Positions 39,250 through 50,683 of a DNA stretch of 64,000 bases are shown here, piece after piece (position 1 is the stretch's first letter; each line of letters opens with the position of its first letter). Under the pieces are notes generated by a model. That model made no database searches. It was not told the DNA's origin and saw only the letters and a list, made by a program, of their open reading frames with translations. Source of the DNA: Zingiber officinale. Taxonomy: Eukaryota; Streptophyta; Magnoliopsida; Zingiberales; Zingiberaceae. Both the position numbers and the translations under genes were made by a program. The stretch is from contig NC_055988.1 in assembly GCF_018446385.1 (NCBI RefSeq), positions 166,306,837-166,370,836 of the forward strand, written 5' to 3'.

Positions 39250-40210
39250 AAAAATTATTTTCAAAATTTTAACTTAAAAATTTGTTTTTAAACTTAAAAA
39301 TTACTTTCAAAATTTTAACTTAAAAATCTGTTTTTAAACTTAAAAATTATTTTCAAAATTTTAACTTAAAAATTTGTTTTTAAACTTAAAAATTACTTTC
39401 AAAATTTTAACTTAAAAATCTGTTTTTAAACTTAAAAATTATTTTCAAAATTTTAACTTAAAAATTTGTTTTTAAACTTAAAAATTACTTTCAAAATTTT
39501 AACTTAAAAATTTGTTTTTAAACTTAAAAATTACTTTCAAAATATAAATCTTGTTTTAAACTTAAAATTATTTTCAAAATTTTAACTTAAAAATCTGTTT
39601 TTAAACTTAAAAATTTGTTTTTAAACTTAAAATTACTTTCAAAATTTTAACTTAAAAATTTGTTTTAAACTTAAAATTATTTTCAAAATTTTAACTTAAA
39701 ATTTGTTTTAAACTTAAAAATTATTTTCAAAATTTTAACTTAAAAATTTGTTTTTAAACTTAAAAATTACTTTCAAAATTTTAACTTAAAAATCTGTTTT
39801 TAAACTTAAAAATTATTTTCAAAATTTTAACTTAAAAATTTGTTTTTAAACTTAAAAATTATTTTCAAAATTTTAACTTAAAAATCTGTTTTTAAACTTA
39901 AAAATTATTTTCAAAATTTTAACTTAAAAATTTGTTTTTAAACTTAAAAATTATTTTCAAAATTTTAACTTAAAAATTTGTTTTTAAACTTAAAAATTAT
40001 TTTCAAAATTTTAACTTAAAAATTTGTTTTTAAACTTAAAAATTACTTTCAAAATTTTAACTTAAAAATTTGTTTTTAAACTTAAAAATTATTTTCAAAA
40101 TTTTCACTTAAAAATTTGTTTTTAAACTTAAAAATTATTTTCAAAATTTTAACTTAAAAATTTGTTTTTAAACCTAAAAATTATTTTCAAAATTTCTTTT
40201 TAAACTTAAA
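39250..40210. repeat. AT-rich minisatellite, 46-bp unit, about twenty copies, between gag and pol of D
   Basis: The unit alternates 'ttttaacttaaaaat', 'ttgtttttaaacttaaaaa' and 'ttattttcaaaa'. Early copies alternate in two variants (ATTATTTTC with AAATTTG; ATTACTTTC with AAATCTG), giving a 92-bp higher-order period. Later copies are less ordered, and the array decays after 40180. Confidence 0.95.
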
Positions 40211-40442
40211 AATTATTTTCAAAACTTTAACTTAAAATTTTTAAAACTTAAATTAATTTCAAAATCTTAATTTTAAAACTTAAACTCTTAATTTTAAAAC
40301 TTAAACTAATTTCAAAACTTTAATTTTAAAACTTAAATTAATTTCAAAATTTTAATTAAGATTTTTTTACTTAAATAATGATTGATTAAAAATTGATAAA
40401 CTAAGACTAACATAAAAATCCTACTTGTTGTAGGAAACCAAG

Positions 40443-43400
40443 TGGATTTTGGACAGTGGTTGCTCCAAACATATGACTGGAGATCACACCAAGTTCACTC
40501 AATTAACCTACAAAAGCCTAGGAACAGTTGCCTTTGGAAACAACGGTAAACTCAAGGTAATTGGTATAGGTAATATTGAATTAAAAATAGATTTCATAAT
40601 TACAAATGTTCTACTTGTTGAAAACTTTAAATACAATCTCCTGAGCATAAGTCAATTATGTGACACTAGGTATAAGGTAAAATTTCTATCCACAGAATGT
40701 TTGATCAAACATCTAGATAATCCAACTATAAGCCTAAAAGGCTTTAGAAAAGACAATATCTATGCCATTAACTTAACCACTTCTTCAGTCAAGTGTTATT
40801 TAACACAAAAAGAAGAAACCTGGCTATGGCATAGAAGAATGTCACACACACATTTCAGAAACATAAGTAAATTAAATGGTCTAGTTAGAGGCTTACCAAA
40901 ATTACCTAACTTAGATTTAACAATATGTAATGCTTGTCAACAAGGCAAACAAACAAAATCTACCCACAAACCAATTAATGAATCCCAAACCAACTCAGTC
41001 CTAGAACTGTTACACTTAGACCTATTTGACTCCCATGGAGTTAAATCAATAAATGGAAGTCTATACTGTTTAGTTATAATAGATGACTATTCTAGGTACA
41101 CTTGGGTCAAATTCTTAAAAAATAAAGATGAAACCTTTGAAATTTTTACAAACTTCTGCAAACAAATTGAAAATGAAAAAGGCATAAAAATTAAAAGAAT
41201 CAGAAGTGATAATGGAGGAGAATTTAAAAATCATAATTTTGAAAAATTTTGCCTTGAAAATGGCTACCATCATGAATTTTCTTGCCCTAAAACTCCCCAA
41301 CAAAATGGAATTGTAGAAAGGAAAAATAGAACCTTACTTGAAGCATCGAGAACTATGCTAAATGAATACAACTTACCTAAATATTTCTGGGCAGAAGCTG
41401 TTAGTACAACCTGCTATGTACAAAACCGAACAACACTAAACAAAAAACACAATAAAACATTTTTTGAAATATTTTACAACAAACAACCTAATATAAAATA
41501 CTTTAAGGTATTTGGTTGCCCAGCCTTTATCCTAAATACTAGAGAACACTTAGGCAAATTCACTTCCAAAATAGAAAATGAAAATTTTCTAGGTTACTCT
41601 CTGAATAGCAGAGGCTACAGAATTTATAATAAAGTCACTTTAAGAATTGAGGAAACCACCAATGTAAAATTCAAAGAATCCAATCAAAACCTAGAACAAG
41701 CCCAACCTCAACCAGTTGACTCTATTCACGAACATATCAATTCTGAGGGAACAAACCAAACCCAAAATCATGAAGAAGAAGAACAACTACAAGAAAGTCA
41801 ACCTCCTAGAACCATAAGAGTAAACCCAAACCATCCTACTAATCAAATAATTGGTGACCCAGACCTGAGGGTCCAAACTAGGTCATCTTTCAGAAACCTA
41901 AGTCAAATCTCGTTAATCTCAAACATTGAACCCAAAACTGTAGCTGAATCTCTACTTGACCCAGACTGGGTCATAGCTATGCAAGAAGAATTAGCTCAAT
42001 TTGAGCGCAATGAAGTTTGGGACCTAGTACCTCCACCTAACGATAAGAAAATAATAGAAACCAAATGGGTATTTAGAAACAAGTTAAGTGAAACTGGAGA
42101 AATTACTAGGAACAAGGCTAGGTTAGTTGCCAAAGGGTTCAGTCAAGTTGAAGGACTTGACTACGATGAAACTTATGCCCCAGTAGCTAGACTAGAGTCC
42201 ATCAGAATGTTACTAAGCTATGCAGCCCATAAAGGATTCAAACTATACCAAATGGATGTCAAGTCTGCCTTTCTTAATGGATTGATAAAAGAAGAAGTTT
42301 ATGTAGGTCAGCCACCAGGTTTTGAAAGCCTAGAACACCCTGATTATGTCTACAAATTAAAAAAGGCATTATATGGACTTAAACAGGCACCTAGGGCATG
42401 GTATGAAAGACTAACCTCTTACTTAACCTCCAAAGAGTTCAACCAAGGTCAAATTGACCCAACACTATTTGTGAAATCAATAAAAGAAGATATTTTTATA
42501 GCTCAAATTTATGTAGACGATATCATCTTTGGTTCAACAAACTCAGAGTTTTTAAACGAATTTACAAACCTAATGGAACACGAATTCGAAATGAGTCTGG
42601 TAGGAAAATTAACTTATTTTCTAGGGTTACAAGTCAAACAAACAAATGAAGGAAATTATATTTATCAACAAAAATATACTAAGGAATTACTTAGAAAATT
42701 TGGAATGGAAAATACTAAAGAAATAAAAACACCTATGGCCGTCAACACAATCCTAGATGATGATCCTAATGGAAAATCAGTAGACTTAAAACATTATCGG
42801 AGCGCAATAGGTAGTCTACTTTACCTAACTGCAAGCCGACCTGACATTTTATTTGCAGTTAGTATGTGTGCTCGATACCAAACCTGTGCTAAAGAATCTC
42901 ATTTGACTCAAGTCAAAAGAATCTTTAGATACCTCAAGGGAACCACAAATGTAGGAATTTGGTATCCTAGGACCAACAACTTCGAATTAATAGGATATTC
43001 TGACTCAGATTATACCGGATGCAAATTAGACCGCAAAAGCATAAGTGGTGGATGCCAACTACTTGGTCCATCCCTTGTCAGCTGGTTTAGTAGAAAGCAA
43101 CACTGTGTTGCACTATCTACAACTGAGTCAGAATACATAGCTATAGGGGAGTGTGTTGCATAAATATTATGGATGATGCATACTCTAAAAGATTTCAACT
43201 TAAATATCACAAATGTAAAAGTATTAATTGATAATATAAGTTCGATTAACTTAACCAAGAATCCTGTACATCATTCAAGAACCAAACATATTGAAGTTAG
43301 ACATCACTTCATCAGGGATCATGTTACTAAAGGTGATATTGAACTCAAGTACATTGAGTCTAAATCAAATTTAGCTGACATTTTTACAAAACCACTCCCT

Positions 43401-43454
43401 GAGAGTGAATTTAGCAACTTACGACGAAAATTGGGGATGTGCTCAATAGACTAG
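40443..43454 (+). pseudogene. pol of copia D: protease, integrase, reverse transcriptase, RNase H with one stop
   Basis: Continuous frame of about 1000 codons. The aspartic protease active site is [13 protein letters not shown] at 40443. The pre-integrase zinc region has [13 protein letters not shown] and CNACQQGK. The integrase core has [29 protein letters not shown] and [15 protein letters not shown], giving the D, D, E catalytic triad. The reverse transcriptase has [30 protein letters not shown] and catalytic YVDDIIFGS. RNase H has [17 protein letters not shown] and [11 protein letters not shown]. The single defect is TAA at 43161-43163. Copia B has CAA (Gln) at the same place, so one base change explains it, and the frame then runs on to 43454. 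No AUG is evident at the protease start; the frame upstream is blocked by TAG at 40431. Confidence 0.95.
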
Positions 43455-44918
43455 GAAATTTCAAAATACTTTCAAAAATGGTTTATCAAATTATAGGTTA
43501 AACTTGCTTGTTTTCGAAACTTTCCATTTTTAGATTTTTCAAAAATAGTTTTGGCCTTAGACTAGTTTTGAATCCTTAGAAAGCATGTACCCATAGGTTT
43601 AGTTTTTGAGCATCTCACCAACACCCTAGGGTTACCTTGCTTGTGTTTGACAAACATAGAAAGGGGTGAGATGCATAGGCCAACTGTCTGGACTTAAGAT
43701 GCTAATTTCAGTGCATCAACATAAGTCTGGACGTTAAATACAATTCAGATATTAATCAGATTAAAGTTCATCAGTCAAGTCAAACACTGACTGGTTGTAA
43801 TTAACTTAATCTGACTAACCAAGTGAAAGCTACTATCTTCTGATAGTTAGTTAGTACCTAATTGGTTAGACAGCTGGTTAAAGTGATGTCAGGTTCAGGG
43901 GGAGGAATTAATTAAAAAAATTTTTCCTTTATATAAAATATTTTAAATCTTGTTTGAAAAATGTTCTCCCAAAAATTTCTTAAACCTACTTTTGAAAACT
44001 AACTCTTATAAAACTAAGTTGTTTTTTAAGAATTGGGTTTTACTTTTTATTGATTCTGAAAATTAGATTTAACTTAGTTTTGAAAATTGTGGAAATTAGA
44101 TTTTTCAAAACTTAAGTTTACAAACTAAGCTTCTCAAAATCACTTTCCTTACTTTTGAAAATCAATTTTCAATATCAACTTGCTTAAAATTGTGAAAATT
44201 CTTTGTTTTAAATCACAAACTTTTTATCCTTTTTACTTAGTCTTTGAAAACTCAACTTTTCAAGTATTTTAAACCATGGTTTTGAAAATAGTACTTTTGA
44301 ACTTTAAAATTTTGATTTTTGAAAATTAGACTTAATTATTTTTACTTTATCAAAATTAGTTCTACCAAACTCCTTTGAAAACTAAAAGTAAAGTTCAAAA
44401 TCAATGTTTACAAACTGAAATTTGATTTGCAAAAACTCAAGTGTTAAAAATTATGAAAGAAACTTAAATCACTGTCAAAACTTAAGTTTTAAATTAAATC
44501 GTTTACAAACTTAGTGTTGAAAAATAAATTTTTCAAACTTAGTTTTGGAATTCTAGTTTTTGAAAACTTGTGTTTGAAAATCAAAACTTAACTAGCTTTC
44601 TAAAAGCTAAAAGCTAAATGCTTTAAACGAATTTTCAAAAGCTTAAACTCCCCCAAGTCAACTTGACTATTTTTTTGCTGTTAATTTTATCAATATCTTT
44701 GAATTTTTTTAACCAAACTTTTTATTACTCTACACTATGCTTGTTTACCCCTGCTTACTTTTTTATGAATGCCAAAGGGGGAGAAGGGTTAGGTGGTTAA
44801 GTTAGCTAAACCAATTTGAAAACACAAACTAACTTTAAAACCACACAAATGCATGTTGTTTCGTACATATGCTTTCACTAACTTAACCAGGTTGTCATTC
44901 CATCAAAAAGGGGGAGAT
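43455..44918 (+). other. Non-coding 3' region of copia D with polypurine tract
   Basis: There is no envelope-like open frame. The stretch is dominated by degenerate 'ttttgaaaa', 'aaactta' and 'caaaact' words in both phases (43920-44650). The polypurine tract AAAAAGGGGGAGA at 44905-44917 lies directly before the 3' LTR. Copia B has the same architecture at 54540-55737. Confidence 0.8.
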
Positions 44919-45953
44919 TGTTGGTGCGGGTAGCACTAACGGTCTAACCCAGGTTTTGATGAATGACAAATAGGTTAAGTTAGTTGTGTTGTTGTCTGAC
45001 ACTTTGATCAAGTGTGCAGGAGAAGTCCAGACAGGTCGACGGGCTGACCGGATGTCTGGCACGAAGTCCAGCTAGGTCGACGGGCTGACCGGATAGCTGG
45101 CGAGAAGTCCAAGCGGGTCGACGGGCTGACCGGACGCTTGGCGAGAAGTCCAGACGGGTCGACGGGCTGACCGGACGTCTGGCAGGTAAGTAAGGTAAGT
45201 CACTGGAGGGGAGTGACTGTGAGGACGCGTTCCCGGGAAGGGGACATTAGGCGTCGATCCGGCTTAGATCCATTTCGGATATCTAAGTCGAGATCGTGAC
45301 TAGATTCCGGTCTCGGAAAGACGGAATCTAAGTCATACTTTGCTTATCGATAAAACTGTGCTAACATTCTTTGCTGCAGGGTACATTTGCCTCGGACTAA
45401 CCTTTTCTTGCAGGAGAAGGACTTTCTGGAGAAGAGGGGCCCGGGCGCCCGGAGGCAAGTTTTATCCCCAGGACGACGTTGACACTTGGAGAATGCTGGT
45501 TGGGAGTGGTACGTCACATTCCAGGGGCCCGGAAGGGATCCAGGCGCCCGGAGCAGCATATAAAAGAAGCCCCATGTAGGAGCTTCAAAACATCAGTCTT
45601 CTGAGAACTCTGAATCCAATCACTCTGCTGCTCTGCGCTCCAACGACGCTCACAAAGCTCCGACGACTCACTCCGGCTCTCCTTCTTAATTTATTGTTTG
45701 TCGGTTAGCTTTGTTTTCCTTCCTTTCATTAGCAATATTTGTACGTAAATTGTAATTATCCGAATTACTAGTGAATTGCCCAACGAAAGTACTCAAGGAG
45801 TACGGGCCTTCGAGTAGGAGTCGTCACAGGCTCCGAACGAAGTAAAAATCAACAGTGTTCATCTCTTTACTTCCTTACATTTCCGCTGCGTTTTAACTCG
45901 AGATTTTCGAATCGATATTCACCCCCCCCTCTATCGAATCCAACGGTCTTACA
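44919..45953 (+). repeat. 3' LTR of copia D
   Basis: The LTR is 1035 bp. It holds four hairpin units (45027-45182; outer stems CCAGACA/TGTCTGG, CCAGCTA/TAGCTGG, CCAAGCG/CGCTTGG, CCAGACG/CGTCTGG), the TATA box TATAAAAG at 45559-45566 and the same last 320 bp as the 5' LTR. Confidence 0.95.
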
Positions 45954-45958
45954 GATAT

Positions 45959-46975
45959 CTCTATGGACTTCATAGTGGGATTACCCAGAACCACGAATGG
46001 TTTTGATGCCATCTGGGTAATAGTCGACAGGTTGACTAAATCAGCCCACTTCTTAGCTATCAGAATATCCTATTCCATGGAGCAGCTAGCTCAGTTATAT
46101 CTCAAGGAGATTGTCAGGCTGCATGGAGTCCCACGAACCATTATATCAGACAGAGACAGCATATTTACATCACACTTCTGGAAGTGTGTACAGTCAGCTA
46201 TGGGCACCCAGTTAAAATTCAGCACAGCCTTCCATCCTCAGACAGATGGTAAGACGGAGCGAGTAAATCAGGTACTCGAAGATATGCTCCGGGCTTGTGC
46301 CCTAGATTTCAAGGGAAGTTGGTGCAAATATCTGAGTCTAGCAGAATTTGCATACAACAACAGTTATCAGGCCACTATCGGCATGGCACCTTATGAGGCA
46401 CTCTATGGGCGGAGGTGCAGATCACCAATCTGCTGGTATGAGTGAACAGAAGGAACTAGAGCTTCAGACAGATCTAGTAGCAGATACCACAGCAGCCATA
46501 CAGCAGATTCGCCAGAGGATAGAGACAGCACAGAGCCGTCAGAAGAGCTATGCTGATACACGACGCAGACCCCTAGAGTTTTCAGTTGGGGATACAGTTT
46601 TCCTCAGGGTAGCTCCCATGAAGGGAGTCATGCGTTTTGGGAAGAAGGGCAAGCTAGCTCCCAGATATGTGGGACCATACCTTATCACGAAGAGAGTGGG
46701 CAAGGTAGCATATGAGCTAGAGCTACCTCAGGAGATGTCACTGTCCACAACGTATTTCATGTCTCCATCTTGAAGCATATTCCAGACGCCACCAGGTGAT
46801 TGAGCCCCGTTGGTACAGTCCGTGATGATCTCTTCAGATAATAGACCGAGCAGTAAAGAAATTACGGAATAAGGAAGTACCATTAGTCAAAGTCAGTTGG
46901 CAAAATCACACAGCAGAAGAGGCAACTTGGGAGACAGAAGCCAGCATGAGACAGAAGTACCCAGGATTGTTCTAA
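45959..46975 (+). pseudogene. pol of gypsy E, second part: integrase core and chromodomain
   Basis: The reading resumes at the D insertion point with SMDFIVGLPRTTNGFDAIWV, VDRLTKSAHFL, IISDRDSIFTSHFW and FHPQTDGKTERVNQVLEDML, the D, D, E integrase core. A TGA at 46442-46444 and later shifts (near 46735) break it; GKLAPRYVGPYLITKRVG remains. The chromodomain relic at about 46852-46972 (VPLVKVSWQNHTAEEATWE, MRQKYPGLF) supports the chromovirus assignment. The stop TAA is at 46973. Confidence 0.9.
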
Positions 46976-47010
46976 GTTCGAGGACGAACTTTTTATAAGG
47001 TATGGGGGAT

Positions 47011-49253
47011 TGTAATGCCCGAAAATTCTCAAACTTGAATTAGAATTATTCTGTGATTTTCTGGAATTTTTAGATATTTTTCCGGAATTTTCCGAGTAGC
47101 GGAAGTAGAAAAAATAATTAGAAGAATAAAAAGGCTTAAGCGGGAATCGAACCCGGAACCTCTCGGGTCCGCTAAACCCTTAGTTAGCTTTAGTAACCGG
47201 TGAACCCAGCAGGGCCGTGCTGAAAGAAAGGAGAATCAAATAAATTTATGTTAGAGTTGGGTTCAATTGAACCACTTAATATAAATTAGAAATATAAGTT
47301 GGGTTGGTTTTATTGGTTCGGCAGCCCCTCCTCACAAAGAAAACCTCACGCAACTCTCCTTCTCCGGTTTCTTTCTCTCGGCGCAACCAACAAAGCAAAG
47401 GAGACCTAGGGTTCCTTCCCTAGGATCGTGTGTTCACTTTCCGGCGACAACACCAGCACGAAGTCGGTTCTTCTCTGCGAGAGGAACGCGAGGACGTAAG
47501 CGGTTCGTCGAACGGAGCAGTTTTCCGGAAAACCTAGCGGATAGAATCGTAAGAAAACCTTGCGATTGAGGTAAGAAACCCCTCACCTGCAGTATAATTG
47601 CTCTCGCTTGTTAGTTTTGGCGTTAGTTCAGTAGTTCTACAGTTTTCAGTTTTAGGGTGTGCTTTTAGTGCACACCAAGCATTCGGTAGAATGCCCAGTT
47701 CAGAAGGATGCACCAGTAGGCGTCCTAACAGCATGTAAAATGTATTAGAAACATTTTATTCAGCTTATTACCAGTTATTACAGCTATATGGATCAGATAT
47801 CCATTGGGTGGGCTCCCACAGTAGCCTCTAGGTTCAGATAACCTAGCTCTAGGTTCAGATAACCTAGAAAGAACAATAAAAAAATATTCAAGATTTTACT
47901 TTTTTGGCATTGTACTTGGATCAGATATCCATGGGTTGGACTCCACAGTCGTCCCTAGGTTGAGATAACCTAGTAACCCTGGATTCGAACTTGCAATCCG
48001 GGTCTCGTAGGGATCTTGTGCCTGAAAATCTGATTGGGCCCCAATGACATGTTTAGTATTTTCATCTATTATTATATATAGTTTTCCAAAGATGTAATCA
48101 GTGATGGAAACACTAACTTAGTTTCAGTTTCAGCTATTTATCTCAGTGAAGTTTCATGATTTGAGTTCATGACCAGTTAGATGTTTATGCATTACTAGAT
48201 CAGTATTCATGCTTAGTTTCAGATACAGTATGCTATGCTCAGCTTGTTTGTATGTCATGATCAGTTCAGTACATGTTTGTATGCCATGCCATGTTGCCAT
48301 GCTCAGTTCAGTTTTCAAACAGCATGCTTTAAAAACATAATCGCATCGTTGCATGTTTTTGTGAGGTAGATGGTTTCTTACTAAGCTCTTTAGCTTACAG
48401 GTACTACTTTTCTTATACTGCAGATACAGGTAAAAGAAAAGTGGACTAGCGGAGGCTGGAGGACAATTCTATGGAGGTGTGTGTGTGCAAGGGGTTTGGA
48501 ATAAAGATCCTAGGGGTCTAAACAGCTTAATTCCAGCATTTACGTTGTTAGTTTACTTATGGTTTAGTCCTTAGCTTGTTAAATGTTTTAATCCAGTAGA
48601 ACTATGCACTATTCAGGTTGTCCAGTTTGGGACGCATGTAGGTTAATGTTAGAATGTTTTTCATGTATCTAGAACCTATGTCTGTGAGTTGTGGCACGTT
48701 CCAGTGCCTGAAAGTTCTGAAATCAGGAACTCTGATTTCATATCAGAGTTGGATCGGTCTGCCGACCGATCCGTTGCAGTATCAGGGTCCTGGATCGGTC
48801 AGCCGACCGATCCAGAGGCATACAGTATGCTATCGATCGGTCGTCCGACCGATCCAGCATCGAACAGAGGGCATCCCGGCGTCTCCAGGTGCCTCGATCG
48901 GTCTGCAGACCGATCCAGACACACCTGGATCGGTCATGCCGACCGATCCAGCAGGGCACAGAATCGTAGCAAGTTTGATCGATCCGTGGATCGATCAATA
49001 GCTAGCTGGGAAGTTAGATTTGAGTTCCTAGCTCAGATGGGAGGTCAAGTATCCTCCTTAGCACATGTACACCAACCGGAAAGGGCCCTGAATCCTTCCT
49101 TATAACAGCATGGGTGTATCAGTTGTCAGATCAACAGAGTCAGTTAGTGAAATTTTTATTTTACCCAGTTTTCCGCACAGTACGGCACAGTAGCTTCAGT
49201 AGTTAATGTGCGATCCGGCTCACAGCTTAGTACCCAGGAGTCGGGTCGTTACA
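47011..49253 (+). repeat. 3' LTR of gypsy E
   Basis: The LTR is 2243 bp and is preceded by the short purine tract TGGGGGAT. It matches the 5' LTR closely except over about 47868-48045. It carries the antisense tRNA-like module (about 47130-47215) and six palindromes (48751-48992), whose CpG sites are better preserved than in the 5' LTR. Confidence 0.9.
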
Positions 49254-49258
49254 GCCCA

Positions 49259-49686
49259 TTTGGCGACCCCTTGGGCGGCCCAACTGGCGACCCCTTATGT
49301 CGTCGACCGACGACCCTCAGCCATACCGTTACTCACTAGGTCTTCCCACCCCTGGCCAGTAGATTTTTGCTTTCCCCAGAATTCGAACTCTAGACCTCCA
49401 GGCTAAGTACTAGAGTTTATGAATCCTGGTAGACCTCCAAGCGCTCACTTAGCTACCAAGATTCATAAACTCTAGTACTTAGCCTGGAGGTCTAGAGTTC
49501 GAATCCTGAGGAAGGCAAAAATCCACTGGCCAGGGGTGGGAATACCTAGTGAGTAATGACACGGCCGAGGGTCGTCGGTCGATGACATAAGGGGTCACCA
49601 ATTGGGCCGCCCAAGGGACCGCCAAGGGGCCGCCAAATGGGCCACCAGTTGGGCCGCCCAAGGGGCCGAGGGGCCTGGCCGTTACA
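49259..49686. repeat. Near-perfect long hairpin (right part of element F)
   Basis: The left arm, from 'ggcgaccccttgggcggc' to 'agagtttatgaatc', pairs with the right arm, from 'gattcataaactct' to 'ggccgcccaagg'. The loop is short, near 49427-49462. Mismatches are sparse and scattered. Confidence 0.9.
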
Positions 49687-49691
49687 AGAAG

Positions 49692-50683
49692 ACTTTCTAC
49701 TTGACCCAGACTGGATTATAGCCATGTAAGAAGAATTGACCCAATTTGAAAGAAATAAAGTCTAAGACTTAATACAACTATCTGAAAATAAAAAGGTAAT
49801 AGAAACAAAGTAGGTATTTAGAAGTAAACTAAGTAAAAATAGAGCAATTGTGAGAAACAAAGTCAGACTAGTTGCTAAAGGATTTAGCCAAGTAGAGGGA
49901 CTTGACTATGATGAAACATATACTCCAGTAGTCAGACTTGAATCTATTAGAATGCTACTGAGCTATGCAACCCATAAAGGATTTAAATTTTATCAAATAG
50001 ATGTTAAGTCTGTCTTCTTAAATAGGCTAATTAAAGAAGAAGTGTATGTAAGTCAACCACCTGGATTTGAAAGTATAGATCATCTTGACCATATATTCAA
50101 ACTAAAGAAAGTCTTGTATGGTCTTAAATAAGCACCTAGAGCCTGGTATGAAAGGTTAACCTGCTATCTAATTTCCAAAGAGTTCAACCAAGGTCAAATT
50201 GATCCAATTTTATTTGTAAAATCACTCAAATAAGATATTTTCATAGCACAAGTATATGTAGATGACATAATTTTTTGTTCAACTAACTCAAAATTTCTAT
50301 GATAATTTATAACCTTAATGGAACAAGAATTTGAAATGAGCTTAGTAAGTAAATTAACCTATTTTTTATAATTACAAATTAAATAAATTAATGAAGGAAA
50401 TTATGTTTACCAACAAAAATACATAAAGGAATTATATAAAAAATTTGGAATGAAAAATACCAAATAAATAAAAATACCAATAACAACTAATACAACCTTA
50501 GATAGTGATCTAAATGGAAAACTTGTAGATCTAAAATATTATAGGAGTGTCATAAGCAGCCTTTTATATTTAACTACAAGTCGACCTGATATTTTATTTA
50601 CAATTAGTATGTGTACCAGATATCAAACCTGTACTAAAGAATCCTACCTAACTAATGTAAAATGAATTTTTAGATATTTAAAA
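49692..50683 (+). pseudogene. Copia B pol, second part (reverse transcriptase), decayed
   Basis: It follows copia D's reverse transcriptase residue by residue with many substitutions: [40 protein letters not shown] and YVDDIIFCSTN near 50255. Stops (for example TAA at 50129, TAA at 50231) come mostly from C-to-T changes of Gln/Arg codons. The piece ends at the target-site duplication of solo LTR G (TAAAA, 50679-50683). Confidence 0.85.

Larger units (their letters stand above)
35812..45953 (+). mobile_element. Copia D: youngest, nearly intact SIRE-type Ty1/copia element
   Basis: D lies inside the gypsy E integrase, with GATAT on both sides (35807-35811 and 45954-45958). Its length is 10,142 bp. 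Order: 5' LTR 35812-36887, primer-binding site 36890-36901, gag relic, A/T minisatellite 39250-40210, pol 40443-43454, non-coding A/T-rich 3' region, purine tract 44905-44917, 3' LTR 44919-45953. Large parts of the two LTRs look identical, so insertion is relatively recent. Confidence 0.95.
29780..49253 (+). mobile_element. Gypsy E: Tekay-type Ty3/gypsy chromovirus, split by copia D
   Basis: LTRs at 29780-32045 and 47011-49253 both begin TGTAA(C/T)GCCCG and end GTCGTTACA, with GCCCA on both sides (29775-29779 and 49254-49258). Without D the element is about 9.3 kb. The order gag, protease, reverse transcriptase, RNase H, integrase, chromodomain identifies a chromovirus; long LTRs fit the Tekay lineage. 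Frameshifts and stops show it is inactive. It inserted into the left arm of element F. Confidence 0.9.
29731..49686. mobile_element. Element F: palindromic (hairpin) element split by gypsy E
   Basis: The left piece is 29731-29779 and the right piece 49259-49686, about 477 bp once E is removed. The ends are TGTAAC...GTTACA, with AGAAG repeated on both sides (29726-29730 and 49687-49691). The right piece alone is a long inverted repeat, with arms of about 190-210 bp around a spacer of about 35 bp near 49427-49462. The arm text is rich in 'ggcggccca'-type words and both arms contain 'gagttcgaatc'. The 29731-29779 piece matches the complement of the right end. No coding capacity. The class is uncertain: TG..CA ends and a 5-bp duplication resemble an LTR, but the palindrome resembles a foldback element. 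Confidence 0.75.

Noticed and set aside
39250-40210. CRISPR-like direct repeats
   Set aside because: Units are contiguous without unique spacers, AT-rich and inside a plant retrotransposon, so this is a minisatellite.
43455-44918. Envelope-like gene downstream of D pol, known in some SIRE elements
   Set aside because: The region is A/T-rich and stop-dense in all frames. No transmembrane or coiled-coil open frame is seen.
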